In this document: positions 1-11,600 of the stretch, piece by piece
Position numbering within the stretch: the stretch's first letter is position 1
Layout: each line of letters starts with the position of its first letter
Source of the DNA: Paracyclopina nana
Taxonomy: Eukaryota; Arthropoda; Copepoda; Cyclopoida; Cyclopettidae
Reading direction: 5' to 3'
Assembly (NCBI GenBank): GCA_019096065.1
Contig: JAGUCH010000008.1
Location: 625,001-689,000 of the forward strand
Length of the DNA stretch: 64,000 nucleotides
Notes under the pieces: model-generated
Told to the model about the DNA's origin: nothing
Database searches by the model: none
Seen by the model: only the letters and a program-made list of their open reading frames with translations
Position numbers and translations under genes: made by a program

Positions 1-301
1 TAACTTACTTTACATCCCTCTTGGCATCTGAAAAGTCTTTCCATTGCTAGCAATTGCATAGCAGTAATTATAAGTGTTTTTATAAGCATTATAAACTGTA
101 AAACGATTATCAGAAAATCATTTTACGTACCTACTTTACAGTACCAAAACAGGTATTAGCAAAGCAACCGTTCAGACAGGGCTTAATTGACGAACTTTGG
201 CAAGTTCCCAAAAAGCACTTAACAAAAGCCGAGCTACCGGAGATGATGATGACCTTGCGAGCTCGAGGCCTTTTTCCGATCCCTTTTCTTTTCCTTTTCA
301 G
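1..301 (+). other. Upstream sequence, probable last intron of the ZC2HC1-like gene
   Basis: A+T-rich sequence ends in a strong pyrimidine tract and CAG at 299-301, the best 3' splice site ahead of the zinc-finger exon. The zinc-finger reading frame stays open upstream to 191 (an in-frame TGA sits at 188-190). Positions 191-301 would read as an acidic, Ser-rich peptide, so part of this stretch could instead be exonic if a weaker AG between 203 and 232 is used. No ATG in that frame was seen. Confidence 0.5.
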
Positions 302-583
302 AATCAGCAGGCTGCAGCAGCAGCCAAGGAGGCCGCAGCGGCGGGCAAGAAAAAGGGCGATTGGCGGAAAAAGAGGGCGGAATTTATTGCTGCATTGAGG
401 GCGGCAAAGGAAGCGCAGCGCCATCTAGCGGCGGGTGGAAAACTATCGGATTTGCCGCCACCGCCACCTAGTGACACGTCAGATTATGTCCAATGTCCCC
501 ACTGTGGACGCAGATTTAACGAGGGCGTGGCTGAAAGGCATATACCGAAATGCAAAAATATTATATCTAACAAGAAACGTTAA
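302..583 (+). CDS. ZC2HC1: ZC2HC1/FAM164-like C2HC zinc-finger protein, 3'-terminal exon (partial)
   Basis: Seen: an exon starting after a strong 3' splice site (CAG at 299-301), read in phase 0 to the TAA at 581-583. In order it encodes an Ala/Gln-rich stretch, a Lys/Trp segment (GKKKGDWRKKRAEFIAALRA), a run of five prolines, and a zinc-binding motif C-x2-C-x11-H-x3-C (CPHCGRRFNEGVAERHIPKC) close to the C-terminus. Known: the order 'KKxxWRxKxEEFIxxxRAAK - Gly/Pro-rich - YxQCPxCxRRFNExxAxRH' is characteristic of ZC2HC1A/B (FAM164) proteins, which carry two such zinc ribbons. Only the second would lie here; the first and the start codon must be upstream of the window. The molecular function is poorly known. 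The protein ends about 10 residues after the last zinc ligand, shorter than in vertebrate members. Family assignment is firm from the motif; the exact exon start is less certain. Confidence 0.85.
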   Translation, partial: NQQAAAAAKEAAAAGKKKGDWRKKRAEFIAALRAAKEAQRHLAAGGKLSDLPPPPPSDTSDYVQCPHCGRRFNEGVAERHIPKCKNIISNKKR

Positions 584-588
584 ATAAA
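583..588 (+). terminator. Polyadenylation signal AATAAA overlapping the ZC2HC1-like stop codon
   Basis: AATAAA starts on the last base of the TAA stop codon, which would give a very short 3' UTR. Further AATAAA copies at about 839 and 902 could serve instead. Confidence 0.45.
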
Positions 589-589
589 A

Positions 590-3500
590 CCCTTATGAAT
601 CACTATTTCAAAAAAAACCCTGCATTTTATTAAAGCCAAGGTAAATATTATGCATGGGATCAATTTGACTTTACATTAAGATTATGCATAGGATCAATGA
701 GATTTGGCTTAAACAAAGAAAAGGCCCTTACATTGAAAAAGAGCATTCAAGAAATGACACATGATATAGCATTTAGTTTACTTTTTTGTGGTATTGTAAC
801 ATTTAAGTCACGTGGTTGATGCTACTCTACATTGGATCAATAAAAAGGCTCATCAAATAAGGGTGCAGTCTTTGTATCATGTTTTGCCAGATTTGTGTAT
901 AAATAATAAAGGCTTCATAAAGCCTTGAAGGCTTCTAGCAACTGCCTTTGAACTTTAATTTTGCATTTCATATGTAATTTTTATGGCATTTGTAATTTAA
1001 GGCAGGCCGAGGTTAGCATTGTGCATCGGATCGTGTAAAGTGCATTTAACCAGAAGCATCTCGAAAAAAAGAGCCCTTGAGAAGGCTGGAGAAAAATATG
1101 GCTCTTTTAATACACACTGACGTTTTTTGCATGCCCAGATCCCCACTGTGCATCTTGGAAGAAGTTAGCAGAGAAAAATCCGGAAACTGTTATTTCACGG
1201 TTGGCAAGTATAGTTCATCTCTTTTTTTTCAAATGCATTCTCTTGAGAAAAGTCTAACTAAGGCCTGACTGCCACAAATGGTTATCAAGATTTACTTTCT
1301 CCCTAGACGAGAGCAAATTGCATCGCAGCTTCTTCTTCTACGACGATGGTCGTGGTGCTATCGTAATTGAATTTCCCCCAAAGAATTGGCTCAATTCGCA
1401 CACAGCTAGCTCATTAGTGCAAAATTCGAGGGCTCCTTCCATTTGTTTGTCTACCTTGAATCCTTGAATGATGAGGTCATCTATTGAATATTGTATTTTT
1501 ATACTTTTTTAATTTTGATTGTTTCTATGTCAATGCTGTTTTTTACTGATACATATATAAAAAATCTAATTATGCAAAAATATGTATTATTTTTTTAAAG
1601 TACTTTCAATGACATACATTTGTATTTACTTTGTATTTTGGTGTATTTTTGTTTTTCTGAAGTAACAGTTATTTTTTATGGCAAACTGTTGTGATCAAAT
1701 GGAAACAGCAAGAAATGATATTCAAGTGTATTTCTTGGAATTTGTTCTCAGTTGCAAAAACTGAAATTGAACTTCAAAGTAAGGCGGTTCCTTGAAAAAT
1801 ATGATATTTTCCCTTGTTCTTAAATACATTTAACAACATATTCCTTTCCTAGCTTTCATTTCTTAAAATTGAAGTTGAATTTAGTTTTTTATCAGTTTGC
1901 AGATGAGCTAAGCATTAGGGAACAGTTTTCAACAAATTTGGCCAGCTCTTCTAAGATTTTGCAATCACAGGATGCAAAAATGTCAATTGATGCATTTTGC
2001 ATGAGGGAGATTACCTTAACTTATTTGTGAAGAAAGCCAAATAGTTATGACTTGGGATTACCTTCATGTTGTTTTTTCCCTTCTTGAAGCTAATGAATGG
2101 TGATGTATCTTTTGTTTTGGACAAAAACCCACTGAAAGCACAGTAAAAAAATCAGCCAAAAGGAGGATCAAATCCCTTGTGGTTGCATCAAGAATGCAAA
2201 GAATTTATCACTCAAGTTTCTGCTCAATAAAGCTTTCATGTTGTGGTAAATAAATCTTGGACTTTTTGCCATCCTGATAAAAGAAGCTGCTCAAAGTTTA
2301 AAAGCGGCCCATCATTAGTCTTTAGAAATAAGGCTGGATGTTTCTTTGCTGTATGCTTCTTTGATAAGATACTACATTTGACTAAAAAGTTTCATTCTTA
2401 AATTTTTTACAAAAAAAATTAATTTCAGTTTAGGAAACTGAAAACAAATAAGCAAGATTACAATTGAATCTCATTTTGTTGCATCTTGATTTCAATCAGT
2501 AAGTGCATAAAAAAATTAATAATCAACAAACACTAATGTATCGTCAAAAACATTATTCATACTAAAAGACTGCAAATGACATTTGCATTACTTTTAAATA
2601 CATTACTTTTTATATCTTTCAACTTGCTGAATTCAAATGAAAAAAGTTTATTAAATAAGTATCGTCAAAATGATACTTCATTGATATGTCTATAGATGAC
2701 AGCCACATAAAAGTAGCTGGGTATTTTGCAAGGTGCAGCTGAAAATGAAGGGAAAAAAGCCAAGAAGACTGCAAAAATTCTGCATAGTATATAAACTACA
2801 AAAATATGAGAGATATCTGTGGAACAAAGACAGAATGTTGATTACAACTGACAAATGTATGTCATCAAAATTTAACATTTTTTCCTACTTTTTTTGCCAA
2901 CTGCAAATGGCCTTTAAATATATCTCTGGTTTCCCTTCACCTTTCATCTTCTTAGCTTTTTAATAAATAAGAATGACATTTTCATAGCTCTGCTACTAGC
3001 TTATTCTCAGCATCAAAAATTGAGTAGATAGGCAGACACTAGCTAGTAAAAGGAAATTGAGAACTGAGGCAAAACCTGATGCAGGAGCTGAGATAAGGGG
3101 AAAAATAAATTAAAGGCAAAACCCAATAGCAGAAGTACAACCAGACCACAGGGAAATGAGAAAAAAGAAAGCTGGGCCTAAGAGAGGCCTAAATAGGAGC
3201 AGGCTTAAAATTGGAAAAATTCTCTTTTCAAGCCATAACATGAGATCACAACCTTTTGCAAATTAGGCCTGGATCTCGAGGAGAAAGCTCTTGGAAAAGT
3301 TTTTCAGGATACAACAGCAGCAGGCAACTCGTTGTCTACTGAGTCCTTTAGGCGCCATTCATCAATTTTCTTAAGGTCTGCAAACTTTTGAAATGACAAG
3401 ATGAAAGCTGAAGAAAATACCACTGCTACTATTTAGGTCAATCAATCAATCTCAAGTGCAACTGTAGAAGAAGTATCCAGGAATGAATACAGCAAAGTAC

Positions 3501-3850
3501 AAAGATGTATCTGCTACTGAGTCAGCTCATTTTTGAGGTTCTGTAACACTTCATGACCAATGCATTGAGTAAATGGGAAATTCCTTGTGTATGGTTAGCC
3601 AAATCTGTCCTTGCTTTTGATTTAAGCGAATACAATTTATTAATCTGAATTGGTAGCCGAGAAATCACATTGTCAAGTGAAAACAAGCTTTTGGCATAGC
3701 TTTCCTTCAACTGCTAATGTGAATGTACACAAAACATTACTGCTGTTTTGCCATATTTTGCAAGTAAACGGAATTGTATGCGACACTTTTCTTATGCTGG
3801 TGATAAGTAATTTTGCTTGTTAAAGCAAGTCACTAACTTACTTTCACTAC
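590..3850. other. Intergenic A+T-rich DNA, no gene seen
   Basis: Only short ORFs, all under 80 codons, with A/T-ending codons and no recognisable motif. One isolated GGCGCC lies at about 3350. I see no repeat array, RNA gene or splice-flanked exon that I could support. Confidence 0.5.
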
Positions 3851-3859
3851 CTCAAATCT

Positions 3860-4203
3860 AGTAATAACCAGTCTAAACCAGTATATATTTAAGTGTATTG
3901 GCATAACCTATGACAACGTCCACAAAAGTTACATCAATTACCTTAAACAATAACCAGAAATGGTATTCAAACAAACACAACGAGTGTAAGTTCTTGGACG
4001 TAGTCAAAGGTTATGGCAGTTTGAACAAATGCACATAAACTAGTTGTCACTAGTTCATACTGGATATTTGTTGTTAAGTAAAGTTACAGCGTACCTATCT
4101 TCCAAATAACTAGTATAAACTAGTATATGTGCATATCTGTTGAAATTACCTTTGACACCGCCATAAAAATTACATTTTTATGTTAAATAACCGCAAATGG
4201 TAT
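3860..4203. repeat. Imperfect direct duplication with internal CTAGT/CCAGT motifs
   Basis: The segment 3860-3975 (ccagt..taaaccagtatat..cctatgacaac..aataaccagaaatggtat) recurs in diverged form at about 4098-4203 (aactagtataaactagtatat..cctttgacacc..aataaccgcaaatggtat). Between them lies a partly inverted copy around 4003-4070 (gtagtcaaaggttatgg). This looks like a decayed foldback element. No coding potential. Confidence 0.5.
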
Positions 4204-4674
4204 TACGGCATATAAAATGAAATCAGTATTTATTTTTGGCAAATCATATTTATGCAGCACAACAAGCAATTTTATGGCTTGACCTTCCGAACAAATTTGA
4301 ATGTTAACAAAACATGGTTTCAATTCAGCCACTTTTTACAAGTGGAGGGCGGCTGCTTCGCCCGCTCGCCCCAAACATTCAAAACGATGATCTGGTTTAG
4401 TGGCTTGCAGTGTCATCACATCGAGGTTGGTTGAGTGACATCGCATGTCCATTTTATCAACGAACTCGTGAGCAAAAATGTCTTTGAACCACTTTTGCTG
4501 AAGGAACTGAAGGTCTACAACTTGCTATGTTCTTCTTCTTCCTCTTCTCCAACCATCAAATTGTTTGAATTCCGCAGGAGCAATTTGTGATTTACTGTCA
4601 CTAAAACTTTGTGCACAAATCATTTATGGCTCGGAAAACTTGAGCACACACGGTTAAGCCATATTGTTGCCTAA

Positions 4675-5020
4675 AAGCTCGTTCTCAAACTTGAAAAGCT
4701 AAGCAAGGCACTTTTTAGGCTCACATCTCAGTAATTACTGCGCTAATTGGCCTCAAATTTGGCAGAAATCATGAGTTGGACACAACAAATGTTCATGCCA
4801 AATTTGGTTGAGATCCGAGGCCGTTCTATTGAGGTCGATCCGCCTTGCTTAGCAAGCTAAGCAAGGTAAAAACGGCCTCGGATTTCAACCAAATTTATCA
4901 TGTACTTTTGATGTGCCCCAATAATGAAACTTGCCAAAGTTGGCACCAAACGACTCAGCAATCACTGAGAAAAGAACCTCAAAAGAGCGTTCTGCTTAGC
5001 TTCAGCCTCTCTGTCTGACC
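4675..5020. mobile_element. Diverged foldback/MITE copy of the CCGTTCTCATA family
   Basis: Contains gctcgttctcaaacttg near its left edge, then aagctaagcaaggc, then caaatttggttgagatccgaggcc. The middle carries inverted copies (ccttgcttagcaagctaagcaagg). The same words occur in the 406/407-bp elements at 9150-9555 and 12652-13058, but this copy is much more diverged and its ends are not clean. Confidence 0.6.
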
Positions 5021-5447
5021 ACGATTAAGCCCCAGGAGGAGAAAGCAACTTACACAAAAAGTACCAACCAAATACCATGGTATATACCACCAAACTATTG
5101 GGATGTGATGAGAGTTGATTTGGCACAATGGGCAGCAGCAGCAAACAATCATTGCTTGTGGTTGCATCTGGAAAAAAATAGGCCTAAAAAGCAAGTGGTT
5201 TTTTTTTCAAAAGGCCACAACAAGACGGGAAACTGGCATTTCTGGCATTTTCCTTCTTCTTCTGCTCGACTAACCCAAGGCAGCATCATGATCATTACTT
5301 TGAGATTTATTGGTGAAAAAGTTTCCCACACTCAATGCATTTTTGCATTCTCAATGCATTTCCTGCTCGCCCACTTCACAAATAAAAAATCAGCCTTTTA
5401 ACATGGATACTTATATGGTTACTTACTAGTTTTCAGCTAGTTCTGGA

Positions 5448-5815
5448 GTAATCGGTTTTTTTGACGGGCGCCAGTTTGTCTGGCGCCATAATAACGGTTT
5501 CCTTGACTGGCGCCAGGTTGTCTGGCAGCAAAATAACGGTTTCCCGAGTCAAAATAACGGTTTTTTACGGTTGCCGGTTTGTTTGACGTCAGAGTAACGA
5601 TTTCGTAGGCTGGCACCGCCTGGTCTTGCATTAAAGTAACGGTTATTAGACTGGCGCTGGTTTGTCTGGAATCAAGTAAATATTTCTTTTCATTGGCGCC
5701 ACTTTGTCTGGGGCCACACTTTTAATAAGTTGAGTGGCGCCGTTTTGTCTGACGTCGGAGTAACGGTTCCTTTGGTTGGCGTCAGTTAGTCTAGCGTTAA
5801 AATAACGGTTTTTTG
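5448..5815. repeat. Minisatellite built from GGCGCCAG-TTTGTCTGG and ATAACGGTTTTTT
   Basis: About eight imperfect units of roughly 35-50 bp, each combining (a) a GGCGCC-containing palindrome, (b) TTTGTCTGG or TTTGTCTGA and (c) (A)TAACGGTTTT. Individual GGCGCC words occur at about 5467, 5481, 5509, 5694 and 5736. The same three words recur as single copies elsewhere in the window (6586, 36863, 39448, 47668, 50690, 50873). Minus-strand ORFs across it are a by-product of the repetition. Confidence 0.85.
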
Positions 5816-5879
5816 TTTCATCGACAAGAGTTCTAAAGCAAAAAATAGGGCTTTTTGTGTGGATCAAATGGGATTTTTT

Positions 5880-7330
5880 CTTTCTTCATCAATAAAAGAC
5901 TTTTTTATAGCCTCATTGGCATTCCTTCAATAATTTAAAGGAATGACATTTCAGTTGAAAGGGTAAGAAGAAATTCTGTCAAAACTTCCCTAGCTCCCTC
6001 CCCTGATGACCCCATTTTTCTTTTCACAAAATGTAGTATATAATCCAGTCCTTATACTGGCATTGATTTGTAGCATTACTACATTACATATTTCCTGTGT
6101 TGTATCTCTCTCTTAGCTTACAGAATATAATGGCCATATCAGCTGGGATGATAGTATGAGCCAGAATAGTCAAAAGGGATTAGCAAGCATGTTCTACTTG
6201 TACACAGTGGTCAAAATATTGCATTAGATGCTGTCTTCCTTTAATATATGTACTACAGCCAAGATTACTTCTACAAATGTGTAGTAGTAGGCCTTTTTGC
6301 AAGGTCTGCAGAAGCAAACTGAAATATTTTGCTGCAGTCAAAGCCAGGCAAGCTTAGCAAAGTAGCAATACAGCTCAGCTTTTTCCATTTTGTGTGACCA
6401 GTGTGTATCAAGATTTTCCTTAGAGGGTGGAAAAATATATGCTGAGAAGAGACATCCATCATGCTACATGTCAATGGCTCACCTTCATATATAAAAACAC
6501 CCCTATAATGTACATAATGGCCTCATTTCAATAAAATATTTATGGAGAATGCAGCAATGACGTCATCATTCCAATTGCAGACCAAGTGGCGCCCCTTTGC
6601 CTAACGGCTTTTAACGGTTTTTTGCACTGGCGCCAGATTGTCTGTCTTTGTTTACACTCGGCTTTGCGCCGGATCTGAAAGGCAGTATTTGCACATAATG
6701 GAAAGTTTCTTCCATCACGGTTTACTTAGGAGTGATTTCCATAGCTTTCTACTGTGTCATTTGAGAGTTCAGGGGGAAAATGGAGGGGATGCAGGGAAAA
6801 TAATTTTGGCTGATGATGAGAGAGAGTCCACATGTTTATTTGCGCCAATGAGCAGTTTCCCTTCTTTTTATCTTTCGAGGACTGTAGATAAGCAAATGTA
6901 TTTTACATTCTTCAAAAAAGCTCAAGAAAAGTTTTGCCTTTGTTTGTCAATTTTAGTTGTGCAAGAAAGTTGAAAGATCATTGTCGCATTACTTAGCTTC
7001 TTTGAAGCACAGAGTATTTTTTTTTTTTTTTTTTGAATTTTTAAGTCTTCTAGAATTTACAATTTAAGTCTGACTTAAATCGGACTTGAATTAGCGCGAG
7101 AATTATCAAATCTATAATGGCTCTTTTGTAAATAGTCCAAAATATTTCAAAAAATTCTAAGTGAGGCAGGAATTTCGAAAATCCATGAATAACGAGCCTG
7201 AAATCAAGGTTGCGAGTGTTTGTTTACATATTGCCGGGCCGAAGTTACTGCAAGCGACCAGTAGCGTAAACAAGGCGTGAGACTATTGAAGGAAATACTG
7301 GCTTTTGGGCCTAAATAAGTGACATTTTTG
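5880..7330. other. Intergenic DNA with one GGCGCC/AACGG motif cluster
   Basis: No supported gene. At 6586-6646 there is a single-copy cluster with two GGCGCC words flanking TAACGGCTTTTAACGG and followed by TTGTCTGTC. An 18-base T run lies at 7017-7034. A 111-codon ORF at 6638-6973 has no recognisable motif and starts inside the cluster. Confidence 0.5.
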
Positions 7331-7337
7331 GACATTG

Positions 7338-7882
7338 AAACACTCGGATTTTGGGCCCTTAAAACCCCCTGTTTTGGACCCTGAAGAACTCCCAATTTCG
7401 GACATGAAAAAAAAGGTAAATCCCCCGATTTTGGACCCTGAACCGATACTGGGCACTGAAAAACTTCCGATTTTGGGCTCTGAAAAACTTCCTATTTTGG
7501 ACTTTGAAAACCCCCCGATTTTGGACCCTGAAAACGCCAGATTTTGGACCTAGAAAAACTCCTGATTTTAGGCCTTGAAAAACCCGGATTTGGACCCTGA
7601 AGAACTAATGACTTAGCAGATTGAAAGAAAAATATTTTGGGCTCTGAAAAAAACCAATTTTGGACCTTGAAAACCACCGATTTTGGGCCATGAAAAATTC
7701 CCGATTTGGGGCTCTGAAAAACTCCCGATTTTGGATACTGAAAAGTCCTGATTTTGGACCTTGAAAAACCCCAATTTGGACCCGGAAGAACTGACGATTT
7801 TGGTGATTTTTTGGTGAAAAATATTTCGAGCCCTGAAGAATCCTGTTTTTGGACCTTGAAAAAACCCGATTTTGGACTTCCC
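7338..7882. repeat. Minisatellite of about 24 bp (GATTTTGGACCCTGAAAAAC)
   Basis: More than 20 imperfect units of the form CCGATTTTGG(A/G)CC(C/T)TGAAAAAC fill this stretch. Unit length varies between about 20 and 30 bp through small indels. Open frames on both strands here are produced by the repeat. Confidence 0.9.
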
Positions 7883-8389
7883 AGCGAAAAATCAATAAGG
7901 TAAGCTCAGCCTTTTTTTAGTTGGAATTGGTGTGTTATTTGACTTCTTTTCTGGGTTGATTCATCATACGAATAAGCAAAAAAGTCGTCAAATCCTTATG
8001 CTTTCCTAAAATAACATGAGCAAATAGTGAATTTGTACGCAAATCCATTGTTTTCTGCGTCAAAAGTCAGCGCGCAAAAAAAGCCTATAATGTGGCTAGA
8101 TCACAATTTTTCCATGCCTTTCTCATTACATAAACTTGGCATTGTTCAACTTCTCAAGAATCTCAGCTCTGTTGAGCAGAGCAGGTGAACCGGGCCCAGC
8201 CAAAGTTATTTGGAAAGTTTTTAGAAAGCCTATTTGTGATCATAGTTAAAAATGGACCATCATTTCCAAGCCTTCAAATAATTGTTCAGGTAGGTTTACC
8301 AGTTTACCAGGAATACCACTTTTCTCAGCTGTATTCAGGCTTTAAAAAATTGAGCTCTCTTTGTCATTTGAGAAAGGCTCTTTAAACGG

Positions 8390-8532
8390 GCGCGAGCGCC
8401 TCGAGTCGCCGTCAAAGTTAGAAAGCTCTGTCTCACTTCAGTCTCTCGATAGCGTCCCACCTATCCAGGTTATTATTATTGGTACATCATCCTCAAACGT
8501 ATTTTGTCCCATTAGTGTACCATGTGTGAGCT
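8390..8532 (+). promoter_or_regulatory. Putative 5' UTR / promoter-proximal region of the beat gene
   Basis: A locally G+C-rich patch (8390-8415, gggcgcgagcgcctcgag) precedes the beat start codon by about 130 bases. TCAGTC at 8438-8443 matches the arthropod initiator consensus (TCAKTY). I see no TATA box at the right spacing and only a poor match to a DPE. An upstream 5' UTR exon is also possible, since ttcag/gtaggt occurs at 8286-8295. Transcription start unproven. Confidence 0.25.
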
Positions 8533-8626
8533 ATGACAGATCTGAGCAGAATACAGATGCGGAATACATCCAAGCCTTTGTGGTTGTGGTGGTTTGTCCT
8601 TTTGGCAGCTCTCAGCTCTCTCAAAG
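8533..8626 (+). CDS. beat: beat exon 1: signal peptide
   Basis: Encodes 31 residues plus the first base of codon 32 (phase 1), ending at AAAG with donor GTAAGC. The stretch PLWLWWFVLLAALSS is a typical signal-peptide hydrophobic core. An internal ATG at 8557 would also give a working signal peptide. Confidence 0.85.
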
Positions 8627-11600
8627 GTAAGCACCTAAAAAAGAAAGTTATTTTAAGCAGATTTCCTCATGATGCTAATTTAAGAGGCTTGAAACATCAT
8701 GAAGTGAAAGCTGATTATTACATTGTAATACATATGTGCATGTCTAGCATGGAAATGCATAGTATAATAGTACATTCTTGTGGTTTGCATTGTTGAGTAG
8801 TAATATGTACCAAGGAACTATTGTAGGGGATTTGCATAAAACAAGGCTCAATCTAGTTCTTCCAAAAAAACCAGCTAATCTACACCAGCAAAACAGACTA
8901 ATCCCACTTTGCATTATCACCATTCAGGGATACATTGTGGCTTACATATGCGGCTTTCACCTAGAAAATGTCACTGATAGAACTCTCATTTCAGTTCAGG
9001 AAACTGAAATCCCAATGCAAAGATTACAATGAAATTACACAAATAAATCTGGGTTGAAAACAGCATTTTGCGAAATAAAATGTATCTTACAACAAGATCA
9101 AAAATGTCGTCAAGCGTTTGAAGTAAATTGAGTAAAATGGCTATATTCAAGCCCGTTCTCATATTTTTCTAGCTAGGCTCCTTCAATGTTAAGCAAGGCT
9201 CTTTGGAGGCGCATGTCTCAACAACTACTGAGTTGATCGGCACCAAACTTGGTAGGATTTGTCAGTAGGCCCTAAAAATTGTTGATGTCAAAATTCATCC
9301 GGATTGATGGTCGATTAGCGGAAACTATTTTTACCCGCTATAAAAGTTAAGCAACGCTGCCTTGCTTCGCATTTTAAACGGCCTCCACTTTGCAGCCTCG
9401 GATCTCACCCAAATTGAGCCAACAAATGTAAATAGTCTCACTGAAGAGTCCTACCAAGTTTGGTTTCAATCGGCTCAGCAATTGCTGAGGTAGTAGCTTC
9501 CAAAGAGCCTTGCTTAACTTCAAAGAGCTTTGCTTAGCTAATATGAGAATGGGCTTTAGTAGTTGCTGCCTTATATGACCTACAGGCATTATAACTGCAT
9601 CATGGTTATTAGCTTACACTTGCTGTAGTGCACAACAATGTCATACAAGTAGTGAGTGTGTGTACCACAATTCTGATGATATTGGCAAAGATTGCACACT
9701 GCATGAATATAGAACATGGTAATTGACTTTTATGGCCTGGAAGTAAATCACAAGTGTAGGCTTTTAATGGGCAATTGAGAAGAGGCGTTTTTCCCAAGTG
9801 AATGGTGATTTTGTCCAACTGTGCCAGACAGCCACTCATTCAATGTCACAGCAGCAAAGCTTCACTTCCTTTTATATTGTGTGAAGTCTTCATGTCTTCC
9901 AATTTGTTAAGAGCCATCCTACACACACCCTAGCTCACAATTTGACAATATTTTTGGATCTCTCAGTAATTGGCACTCTTTTTGTGAAAGCCACCTTGAA
10001 ATATTGGTGGAGTCCTCAGAGGGGCTCTCTTTGAAGGTGTCAGTTGCAGATTTTCCCCCCATTAACTGATTGCTAGAAGCTAAGAAACTGTTTCATTATA
10101 ACAGTTAATTTGGTGCATTCTGATGTCAATTGAGAATTGATGGCATTTTACTCCTAAAAAAGTTTTTTTGCTTTGGCTGAAAGTTGTAGTATTCAATTCA
10201 GTATGCTCTGTAATGACTTTGTATAGACATCAGTATCATAACAAAGACATCCCATCTACCGACATTTTTGAAGAAACACTTGGGAGTTGAGCACAAAATC
10301 GAGCTTCTTTTTCGATGAGTCAAGCCACTTTTTTTAGGGCAAGTAATCATTATAGTTTACTTCAGCTTAGCATCAGGACTTAAACATCTTGATATTAAGT
10401 ATCTTATGGATATTTTAGATTTAAAACCACTCTATTTTTGCATCATAGAAGCAATTCTTTAAAAAGTTTGCTTACTCTAATTTGCTCGGCCTATTATTTC
10501 GAACTATTGATCCAGTTGGAAAAACGCGTTTTTTTCTCAAGCAGTGTCAGCTGAAAGTCCCAGCTGTTGCCCAAAAAGGCCGCTGGGGTCGCCCTACATC
10601 AATGTTATTGTTATGCTACTAATGTGTATTGTCATCTTGACATCAGACTGAGACTCATTTTTTGGCTTTCTAAAATCTGACCTGGAGCTTCTTCCATCTG
10701 TGAGTCAAGTGGAAGGAATCCCACTTCAAACACACAGTGGTATAAAGTAGTCTCGAAAGAGGGGATTGATTGCACATCTAAGGTCAAGATCAAGTTTTTG
10801 AGTTGGGTGGCTCAATGTCAACACAAGCTTCAAGCTTCAGTAGTCAGGTTTCAAGCCAAAGCTGGAACTTCTGCATAATCATATGCATATGTCTGTGGGA
10901 AAATGTATGCTTGGCTGAAGGAATTCCAAGTCTAGCTTCTATGCTACACTAGAGGCTTCTTTGGGCAATATTGTCAAGCTATATCTTGATCCATCAGTAA
11001 GATTGCTCCCTTGGAATCCTTATGTGGATGATCCAGCTACTTTTTACTACAACTGCATATCTCTTCTCTCATTTGAATTTGGAAACCACTTACTTATTTG
11101 CATTCAAAGGAAAATTGCAATGTTGTCAACTTGCTTCAACAAATTCATACTGCATGTAACTAGTTTTGCAATGTCTACAAAACTAGTTTAGCCTAGTTAT
11201 CCAAGCCTAAACAAATTAGCACACCAAAAATATGTATATTTTCTGAAAACTCATGTTCCAAAGGTTCATGAGGAAGTAGTTTCAAAATCCTGGCCTAGAG
11301 CTTCCCATTACAAAAAATTTCAAAAGCCTCTAGCGCCTTTATCTTTGATTTTTTGAGGGTTGTTTATAAATATGACCATTTATAGAAATTTTATATCTAA
11401 CTTTCTTTATTTCATAAGCAAGTCTCTAAAACGCTCAGAAAGCAAGATACTAAACATCAAACTTATATTACTACAGTAATAGTAAGTTAATATTAATTAG
11501 CCTGTATCTTTTTACTGGTTGACTCTAGAAATCTTTTATGAAATGATAAAAGTTTGATCTTTTGGTTTTGGAGGGGGTCAATTTTATCCACAATGACTGA

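Noticed and set aside
8281..8300. ttcag/gtaggt upstream of exon 1 as another recursive site
   Set aside because: It lies before the start codon and has a weak pyrimidine tract; it could be a 5' UTR donor but evidence is insufficient.
8361..8630. 89-codon ORF overlapping beat exon 1 in another frame
   Set aside because: It has no ATG start and no motif; the overlapping frame encodes a clear signal peptide followed by a donor site that joins the Ig exons.
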